Shown here: positions 30,715-36,273 of the stretch, piece by piece | Layout: the number at the start of each line of letters is the position of its first letter | How positions within the stretch are numbered: position 1 is the stretch's first letter | Made by a program: the position numbers and the translations under genes | Notes under the pieces: generated by a model | The model's database searches: none | What the model was told of the DNA's origin: nothing | What the model saw: only the letters and a program-made list of their open reading frames with translations | Source of the DNA: JALZAA01 sp035316025 | GTDB taxonomy: Bacteria; Actinomycetota; Acidimicrobiia; IMCC26256; JACDBD01 | Assembly: GCA_035316025.1 (NCBI GenBank) | Contig: DATFXL010000097.1 | Coordinates: forward strand, 1 to 36,273 | Reading direction: 5' to 3' | DNA: 36,273 nucleotides

Positions 30715-30744
30715 CGGTCGGGCCCCCGGGCCCGACCCCTATCG
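30709..30744. terminator. Strong bidirectional hairpin between bldC-like gene and groES
   Basis: CGATAGCGGTCGGGCCC (30709-30725) and its near-perfect inverted copy (30728-30744) match at 16 of 17 positions. The stem contains the stop codon of the bldC-like gene. It lies in the 50-bp gap between two convergent genes, as expected for a shared terminator. There is no T-run, which is common in GC-rich actinobacteria. Confidence 0.6.
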
Positions 30745-30764
30745 CGTTCCGACCGGCTCGGGCG

Positions 30765-31058
30765 CTACTTGGCGACCTTCGCGAGCACGTCCCGGCTGGT
30801 GAGGATGAGGAGGTCCTCGCCGTCGACGGTGATCTCCGTGCCGCCGTACTTCGAGTAGACGACGACGTCGCCCACGCCGACGTCGACGGGGATGAGGTCT
30901 CCCGTCTGGTCCGAGCGCCGGCCCGGCCCGACGGCGAGCACCTCGCCCTGCTGGGGCTTTTCCTTGGCCGTGTCAGGGATGACGAGACCGCTCGTGGTCG
31001 TCTCCTCGGCCTCCTGGGCCCGGACGACGATCCGGTCCTCCAGCGGCTTCAGGTTCAT
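30765..31058 (-). CDS. groES: Co-chaperonin GroES
   Basis: GroES caps the GroEL folding chamber. The 97-residue protein is full length: NLKPLEDRIVVRAQEAEETTTSGLVIPDTAKEKPQQGEVLAVGPG contains the mobile loop (ETTTSGLVIPDTA), and VGDVVVYSKYGGTEI is the conserved core. The ATG at 31058 has AGGAGG about seven bases upstream. No groEL follows; the next gene on this side is the convergent bldC-like gene. The transcript begins at a CIRCE operator, so HrcA-type heat-shock repression is expected. Confidence 0.97.
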   Translation of the reverse strand: MNLKPLEDRIVVRAQEAEETTTSGLVIPDTAKEKPQQGEVLAVGPGRRSDQTGDLIPVDVGVGDVVVYSKYGGTEITVDGEDLLILTSRDVLAKVAK

Positions 31059-31100
31059 GGTGGCGCCTCCTGGCGGTGAAACGAGATGCTCTCGACGTCG

Positions 31101-31127
31101 TTAGCACTCGAAGGGTGTGAGTGCCAG
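31101..31127 (-). promoter_or_regulatory. CIRCE operator (HrcA binding site) upstream of groES
   Basis: TTAGCACTC (31101-31109) and GAGTGCCAG (31119-31127) on the plus strand are separated by nine bases. The canonical CIRCE is TTAGCACTC-N9-GAGTGCTAA, so one arm is perfect and the other differs at two positions. It lies 42 bases before the groES ATG and immediately after the predicted transcription start, an ideal place for HrcA repression. Confidence 0.93.
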
Positions 31128-31133
31128 ATCATC

Positions 31134-31163
31134 AACGTAACAGCCCGCTCCCGCTGCCGGCAA
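31134..31163 (-). promoter_or_regulatory. groES promoter: TTGCCG-N18-TACGTT
   Basis: On the minus strand TTGCCG (31158-31163) and TACGTT (31134-31139) are 18 bases apart, a fair housekeeping sigma-factor promoter. It would start transcription near 31127, the first base of CIRCE. Confidence 0.6.
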
Positions 31164-31207
31164 GGCGCGCCCGGACCGGACGAGGACGAGCGACGGCCGG
31201 ATCGGGC

Positions 31208-32206
<999 letters not shown>

Positions 32207-32208
32207 GC

Positions 32209-32766
32209 CTACCAGCGCCGCGGCCTTTCGACCACCGTCTCGCCGTCGAGCCGGCGCTCGATGCCGTCGAGGAGGTCGGCGTACTCCGGTCGCTGCGCCT
32301 CGTGCGCCCACATCACGAGCGCGTCCTCGTTCGTCTCGGCGTAGTAGTTCTTCCGCACGCCGACGGGGGCGAAGCCGAACCGGCGGTACAGCTCCTGGGC
32401 GGGCCCGTTCGACAACCGCACCTCGAGCGTAAGGCTGCGCGCCTCGCGCGCGACCGCCTCGCGCGCCAGGACGAGCAGCAGCCGTGTGCCGATCTGGCGG
32501 CGCTGCCAGCGAGGGTCGACGGCCAGGGTGGTCACGTGCCCGTCATCGGCCGACATCATCAGGCCGCCGTATCCGACGACCTCGCGGCCGACGCGGGCGA
32601 CGAAGTACGCGCGGCTCGACCGCAGGGCGAGTTCGCTGAGGAACAGCGACATCGTCCACGGCCGCGGGTACACCTGCTGCTCGATCCGCAGCACGCCGCG
32701 GATATGCCGGCGTCGCATCGGGACGACGTGCACGACGAGCGGCTCGGATGTGGGCTCGACCGCCAT
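32209..32766 (-). CDS. rimI: Ribosomal protein alanine N-acetyltransferase (RimI-like GNAT)
   Basis: RimI acetylates the N-terminal alanine of ribosomal protein S18 in E. coli. The 185-residue protein is a GNAT fold with IEQQVYPRPWTMSLFLSEL, VVGYGGLMMSADDGHVTTLAVDPRWQRRQIGTRLL (acetyl-CoA loop at about residues 83-97), and LTLEVRLSNGPAQELYRRFGF. The C-terminus has about 30 residues beyond the GNAT core. The ATG at 32766 shares its A with the tsaB stop (TAATG). Placement between tsaB and tsaD is the usual actinobacterial order. S18 as target is inferred from homology. Confidence 0.93.
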   Translation of the reverse strand: MAVEPTSEPLVVHVVPMRRRHIRGVLRIEQQVYPRPWTMSLFLSELALRSSRAYFVARVGREVVGYGGLMMSADDGHVTTLAVDPRWQRRQIGTRLLLVLAREAVAREARSLTLEVRLSNGPAQELYRRFGFAPVGVRKNYYAETNEDALVMWAHEAQRPEYADLLDGIERRLDGETVVERPRRW

Positions 32767-33464
32767 TAGGACGCCTGTCTCCTCTCCCATTCGATCTCGG
32801 CGTCACTCTGCCGCAGGTAGAACGGCTCCAGCTCCCACGGCGAGGAGAATTCCTCACGCTCCACCCGCGCGGTGGCCAGCTCGACGAGGGCGGCGCCACT
32901 CGGGAAGGCGTACGCGGGACCAGCCTGCTCGGACCGGTCGACCTCGGCGAAGGCGGCGCGGTAGCGGAGCGCGCCATCGCCGGCGAAGAGGACCTCCTCA
33001 CCCGCCGCGACCAGGTCGGCGACGAGGTCAGCGGGCGCCCCGACCTCGTAGTCACCCACCCGCTGCACGCCGCCGGGCACGGGCCGATAGCGGGCGTGAA
33101 AGACCTCGCCCCGGCGGGCGTCGAGCACCGCGGCGACGAGCCGGTTCGTGTGCCGCAGCGGGTAGGCGACGAGGTCGAGGCTCGCCACGCCGACGACCGG
33201 CACGCGCAGCGCCTGGGCCATCGTCCTCGCCGTCGTCACCCCGACGCGCAGCCCGGTGAACAGTCCCGGTCCGAGCCCGACGGCGATGCCCGCCAGCCGG
33301 GCGAGCTCGACGTCGAGCTCGTGGCACAAGTACGCGATCGCCGGCGCCAGCTGCTCGGCGTGGCGCCGGCCCCGCCCGAGCCGGATCTCGCCCCGGACGG
33401 CGCCCTCGTCGCCGATCGCCACGCTGACCTGGGGCGTCGCGGTGTCGAGGCAGAGGAGCAGCAC
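32766..33464 (-). CDS. tsaB: tRNA t6A synthesis protein TsaB
   Basis: TsaB is the non-catalytic partner and dimerisation platform of TsaD in t6A synthesis. The 232-residue protein begins VLLLCLDTATPQVSVAIGDEG and has GRGRRHAEQLAPAI, AGIAVGLGPGLFTGLRVGVTTARTMAQAL and VAVLDARRGEVFHARY (VDARRGEVY-like). The C-terminal lobe is degenerate compared with TsaD, as is usual. The GTG at 33464 begins one base after the tsaE stop. The frame upstream overlaps tsaE and is not used. Confidence 0.95.
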   Translation of the reverse strand: MLLLCLDTATPQVSVAIGDEGAVRGEIRLGRGRRHAEQLAPAIAYLCHELDVELARLAGIAVGLGPGLFTGLRVGVTTARTMAQALRVPVVGVASLDLVAYPLRHTNRLVAAVLDARRGEVFHARYRPVPGGVQRVGDYEVGAPADLVADLVAAGEEVLFAGDGALRYRAAFAEVDRSEQAGPAYAFPSGAALVELATARVEREEFSSPWELEPFYLRQSDAEIEWERRQAS

Positions 33465-33465
33465 G

Positions 33466-33939
33466 TCAGGCCCCGACGGCAAGCTCGGCGGCCCGGGCAC
33501 GCCACGACCGCCCGTGACCTTCGATCTCGATGACGCGCTCGTCGTCGCCGCCGCCAGCGGCAAGACGGACGTCGAGCCGGTCGCCCGGCAGCATTCCGTC
33601 GATCACGTCGCCCCATTCGACGAGCGTGACGGCGTCGTCGCGCAGTACCTCCTCGAACCCGAGGTCGTGCAGCTCCTGGAACGTGTCGATGCGATAGACG
33701 TCCACGTGCACGACGGGCACTCGACCTTCGTACTCGCGAACGATGGTGAACGTGGGGCTCACGACCGGGTCCTCCACGCCGAGCGCCCGCGCGAGGCCGC
33801 GTGCGAACACGGTCTTGCCCGTTCCGAGGTCGCCGGCCAGGGAGACGACGTCGCCGGGGCGGAGCAGCTCGCCGACCGATCCCGCCAGCGCGAGGGTCTC
33901 GTCCGTCGAACGGGTCACGACGCGGCCTCGGCCTGTCAT
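33466..33939 (-). CDS. tsaE: tRNA t6A synthesis ATPase TsaE
   Basis: TsaE is a P-loop ATPase that resets the TsaBD complex. The 157-residue protein has Walker A GDLGTGKT at residues 36-43, then SPTFTIVREYEG, VVHVDVYRI and VTLVEWGDVI, all standard TsaE motifs. The ATG at 33939 overlaps the uracil-DNA glycosylase stop by ATGA. It leads the tsaE-tsaB-rimI-tsaD genes, so the whole set is likely transcribed from the glycosylase promoter or further upstream. Confidence 0.96.
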   Translation of the reverse strand: MTGRGRVVTRSTDETLALAGSVGELLRPGDVVSLAGDLGTGKTVFARGLARALGVEDPVVSPTFTIVREYEGRVPVVHVDVYRIDTFQELHDLGFEEVLRDDAVTLVEWGDVIDGMLPGDRLDVRLAAGGGDDERVIEIEGHGRSWRARAAELAVGA

Positions 33940-34550
33940 GCGCCCGACGGATCGGCGCGTTCCTCCGTGACGCGCAGCAACGCACGCTTCACCCGCACGA
34001 AGTCGGCGCGTGCCTGCGCCAGCGCGGTCCCTCCGCTGCGCAACACCGCCGAGGGATGGAACGTCGGGATCAAAACGCTCGACTGCCGGAACGGGAACTC
34101 GCGCCCTCGCAGTTTCGTGATGCCGTCCTTGGTCTCGAGCAGCAGCTTGGTGGCGAAGTTCCCCAGGGTGACGACGACGGCGGGACCGATGAAGCCCAGC
34201 TGGCCCTCGAGGAACGGGCGGCACGCCTCGATCTCGTCGGGCAGCGGGTCGCGGTTGCCGGGCGGGCGGCACTTGACGACGTTCGCGATGTACACCTCGT
34301 CGCGGCGGAGGCCGATGTCGCCGATCAGGCCCGTCAGGAGGCGGCCCGCCCGTCCGACGAAGGGGATGCCCTGCTTGTCCTCCTCGGCGCCCGGGCCCTC
34401 GCCCACGAACACGAGGTCGGCACTCGGGTCGCCGTCGCCGAACACCACCTGGGTGCGACCCTGGGTGGCGAGGGGGCACTTCGTGCAGCCGAGCGCCTCG
34501 CGCTCGAGCTCCTCGAACGAGGCGAAGGGGGACTCCAGCACCAACGACAC
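33936..34550 (-). CDS. Uracil-DNA glycosylase, family 4 (iron-sulfur)
   Basis: Family 4/5-type glycosylases remove uracil from DNA and carry a 4Fe-4S cluster. The 204-residue protein has four cysteine candidates for the cluster: Cys22 and Cys25 in GCTKCPLA, Cys94 in VKCRPPGNRDP and Cys110 in EIEACRPFL. The catalytic region is VGEGPGAEEDKQGIPFVGRAG (motif GExPG at 50-54), and the second motif is HPSAVL at 165-170. GEGPG rather than GEAPG is a small variation. The GTG start lacks a good Shine-Dalgarno sequence; TAACAT lies five bases upstream. It is followed by tsaE with an ATGA overlap. The symbol udg would apply to several families and is not given. Confidence 0.94.
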   Translation of the reverse strand: MSLVLESPFASFEELEREALGCTKCPLATQGRTQVVFGDGDPSADLVFVGEGPGAEEDKQGIPFVGRAGRLLTGLIGDIGLRRDEVYIANVVKCRPPGNRDPLPDEIEACRPFLEGQLGFIGPAVVVTLGNFATKLLLETKDGITKLRGREFPFRQSSVLIPTFHPSAVLRSGGTALAQARADFVRVKRALLRVTEERADPSGA

Positions 34551-34578
34551 TCACAATGTTATTCGCCTCGCTCGCGGT

Positions 34579-34595
34579 GGCCGCTCGGGGCGGCC
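34579..34595 (-). terminator. Hairpin between the P1 peptidase gene and the uracil-DNA glycosylase gene
   Basis: GGCCGC (34579-34584) and GCGGCC (34590-34595) pair around a five-base loop, in the 101-bp gap between two co-directional genes. No T-run follows. It could mark the end of the peptidase transcript, leaving the udg-tsa genes with their own promoter. Confidence 0.25.
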
Positions 34596-34651
34596 GCGGA
34601 CGCTCCGCTCGGCTCGAAGGATGCTCGCGTCACGCGCGGGCACGCCCGGCC

Positions 34652-35521
34652 TCAGGCCACCGCGCCCCGGATCGCGGCGACGACGGCGTCGCCGGCGGCG
34701 ACACGAAGACGGTCGAAGTGAGCGCCGGCAGCGCCGGTGGCGAGCACGAAGGAGATGTCGCCGTCGAAGCGGGTGTGCGACGGGGACAGCGTCCGGCTCA
34801 TCGCGTGGTGGGCGGTCTGCGCCACCAGGTGGCATTCGAGCTTCGCGAGGCGGGCGTTCGTCGCCACGACGACGAGGGTGGTGTGCTCGCCCTCCACGAA
34901 CGGCAGCGGGTCCGGGAAGGGCGGCGTGTCCGGCGGAGCGGTCGAGCCCGCCAGCACCCGGCCGTCGTCGCCCACGACGTCGCCGATCGCGTTCACGACG
35001 GCCAGCGCGCCCACCACCGCCTCGTCGACTCGACGGGACGCCGAGCCGAGGCCACCGGCGACGCGATCGTCGGCGCCCTTCCACTTCCCCACCGTGGCGC
35101 CCGTGCCCGCCCCGACCCGCCCCGTCGCCGGCGGGACGCCCGGCACGGCGGCGGCGAAAGCGGCGGCGCCCTCGTCCGCCCCGGGGCGGAGGCCTCCCGA
35201 GCTGACGAGGTCGTAGACGGCGGCCGTGGGCACGATCGGGACCTTGCCGCCCGCGGTCGGGAAGCCCCGGTCCTGCGCTTCGAGGGCGCGCATGACGCCG
35301 TCGGCGGCGGCGAGGCCGAAGGCCGAGCCGCCCGTCAGCACGACGGCGTCGACGTGCTCGACGAGGCGATGAGGATCGAGCAGGGCCGTCTCCCGGCTGG
35401 CGGGAGCGCCGCCGCGCACCTCGCCCGACGCCACGGTGCCCGCCGGGACCGTCACGACGGTGACGCCGGTGCCGTCACCGGTCCAGTGCCCGACGCCGAC
35501 CCCGGGGACGTCGGTGATCAG
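34652..35521 (-). CDS. P1-family (S58, DmpA-like) self-cleaving aminopeptidase, probable CTG start
   Basis: S58 peptidases mature by self-cleavage before a Ser or Thr that becomes the nucleophile. The 289-residue protein has VDAVVLTGGSAFGLAAADGVM, VGAGTGATVGKWKG, ALAVVNAIGDVV, and the cleavage region GEHTTLVVVATNARL. By alignment with DmpA (Ser250), Thr214 would be the nucleophile. The family N-terminus (ITDVPGVGVGHWTGDGTGVTVV) lies upstream of every ATG, GTG or TTG in the frame; the first of those, GTG 35455, removes it. CTG at 35521 restores it exactly, overlaps the hydrolase stop as CTGA and has GGGAGG seven bases upstream. The CTG start is therefore inferred. The substrate is unknown. Confidence 0.88.
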   Translation of the reverse strand: MITDVPGVGVGHWTGDGTGVTVVTVPAGTVASGEVRGGAPASRETALLDPHRLVEHVDAVVLTGGSAFGLAAADGVMRALEAQDRGFPTAGGKVPIVPTAAVYDLVSSGGLRPGADEGAAAFAAAVPGVPPATGRVGAGTGATVGKWKGADDRVAGGLGSASRRVDEAVVGALAVVNAIGDVVGDDGRVLAGSTAPPDTPPFPDPLPFVEGEHTTLVVVATNARLAKLECHLVAQTAHHAMSRTLSPSHTRFDGDISFVLATGAAGAHFDRLRVAAGDAVVAAIRGAVA

Positions 35522-36273
35522 GAGGCGGCCTCCCGGGACGAGCCTTCGGCGCGGACCCGCCCCGCTGCGGGTCGGCGGGGGGTCCCGCCGCGACGACGCC
35601 GGCGCCGAGACCAGAACCGTCGCACTGGCGCGCCCGCACCGAGGTCACGGGCGAAGTCGGTGATGAGCGCGTCGACCTCGGCGGTCCGTTCGAGCATGAG
35701 CATGTGACCCGCGCCCTTGAACACCTCGAGGTGGGCGCCGGGGATGAGCTCGGCGACGCGCCGGGCCTGCGCCGGCGGCGCCATCACGTCGGCGCTGCCG
35801 CTGAGGACGAGCGTCGGCACGCGGATGGTCGGGAGCTCCTCGGTCATGTCGAGGCCGACCAGCGCGGCGACGGCCTCCTGGCTGGCGGGCTTGGGACACG
35901 CCGCGATCATTTGCCGTACCAGCTCGACGTGGCTCGCCTGCGGGTCGCGACCGAACCCGACACGGGTGAGGAAGAACCCCAGGTTCTGCTGCGTCATCAG
36001 CTCGCCGGCCGACGGCCCGCCGCCGGTGAGACGCTCGAACATCTTGCGCAGCCAGCTCGACCCGGAAAGGTACGTCTTCGCCAGCGTCGAGATCAGCACC
36101 ATGCCGCGCACGCGCTCGGCGGCGACGTCGGGATGGCGCGTCGCGAACGCCTGCAACGCGATGCCGCCCATCGAATGCCCGACGAGGATGGCGTCGTGCA
36201 GATCCATTCGCTCGAGCACGGTGCGGACGTCCTCGGCCAGGTTGGCGATCGAGTGCCCACTGTCACCGCACTC
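35518..36273 (-). CDS. Alpha/beta-hydrolase, N-terminus cut by the window edge
   Basis: The frame is open to the right edge, so only the last 251 residues are seen. The nucleophile elbow is VGHSMGGIALQAFA (GxSxG), a helical cap region follows with TYLSGSSWLRKMFERLTGGGPSAGELMTQQ, the acid is in TLVLSGSADVMAPP, and the catalytic histidine is in FKGAGHMLMLERTAEV. It is thus a complete serine hydrolase triad. The C-terminal 40 residues are basic and low-complexity (FWSRRRRRRGGTPRRP). Resemblance is to esterase/epoxide-hydrolase-type proteins; the substrate cannot be said. Its stop overlaps the presumed CTG start of the P1 peptidase gene. Confidence 0.88.
   Translation of the reverse strand, partial: ECGDSGHSIANLAEDVRTVLERMDLHDAILVGHSMGGIALQAFATRHPDVAAERVRGMVLISTLAKTYLSGSSWLRKMFERLTGGGPSAGELMTQQNLGFFLTRVGFGRDPQASHVELVRQMIAACPKPASQEAVAALVGLDMTEELPTIRVPTLVLSGSADVMAPPAQARRVAELIPGAHLEVFKGAGHMLMLERTAEVDALITDFARDLGAGAPVRRFWSRRRRRRGGTPRRPAAGRVRAEGSSREAAS

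Noticed and set aside
31081..31207. Search for a small RNA between groES and tsaD
   Set aside because: The spacer is fully explained by the groES promoter and CIRCE; no separate promoter-terminator pair is seen.

Overview
The window is a GC-rich (clearly above 65 %) bacterial chromosome segment with about 42 tightly packed genes. Gene content and order indicate an Actinomycetota member, possibly of the Acidimicrobiia type: GuaB3, a BldC-like MerR regulator, an actinobacterial PcrA, a stand-alone B12-binding methylmalonyl-CoA mutase subunit beside sucCD, and the run tsaE-tsaB-rimI-tsaD / groES / guaB3-guaA / pcrA / sucCD / purN-purH-folD / icd / mdh, which resembles the conserved core order of actinobacteria such as Streptomyces. 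The class is an inference; no decisive marker gene is present. I see no rRNA, tRNA, CRISPR array, transposase, integrase or prophage gene.

Layout. 1-2061 (+): the 3' end of a von Willebrand A protein, a membrane/coiled-coil protein and a PspA/IM30 protein, possibly an envelope-stress module. 2058-4039 (-): an AraC-family C-terminal remnant followed by a DrrAB-type ABC exporter. 4271-6438 (+): a YceI protein, a small conserved protein and a dienelactone-hydrolase-like protein. 6543-14958 (-): a cation diffusion facilitator, a TMEM175-type channel, ogt, mdh, a J-domain protein, icd, a zinc-ribbon membrane protein, folD, purH and purN. 15175-16290 (+): a membrane protein with a long acidic tail. 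16338-19146 (-): a DUF4190-like protein, sucD, sucC and the B12-binding subunit. 19357-19818 (+): a small anchored protein. 19828-28473 (-): mgtC-like, pcrA, a 90-aa protein, dtd, an 85-aa protein, class I fructose-bisphosphate aldolase, guaA, guaB3 and a Nudix CoA pyrophosphatase. 28528-30714 (+): an acyl-CoA synthetase, a doubtful small ORF and a BldC-like regulator. 30765-36273 (-): groES behind a CIRCE operator, then tsaD, rimI, tsaB, tsaE, a family-4 uracil-DNA glycosylase, a P1-family peptidase and an alpha/beta hydrolase cut by the window edge.

Function. Central carbon metabolism is concentrated here. McmB would feed succinyl-CoA to SucCD, and Icd and Mdh supply two further TCA-cycle steps. 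PurN, PurH and FolD couple formyl-folate to IMP, and GuaA (with GuaB3) makes guanine nucleotides. TsaB, TsaD and TsaE make the tRNA t6A modification. PcrA, Ogt and the uracil-DNA glycosylase serve genome maintenance.

Regulatory architecture is the most distinctive aspect. Many genes overlap by ATGA, GTGA or TGATG. Several transcription units begin with a TANNNT hexamer only 6-9 nt before the start codon and lack a clear Shine-Dalgarno sequence, which suggests leaderless mRNAs (purN, icd, mdh, CDF, Nudix, pcrA, mcmB and the gene at 15175). One such hexamer lies in the perfect palindrome AGCGTACGCT between the Nudix and acyl-CoA synthetase genes and could fire in both directions. Other points are a two-part hairpin between guaB3 and guaA, a probable CTG start for the P1 peptidase, and an AraC remnant lying in frame after the ABC permease stop codon.
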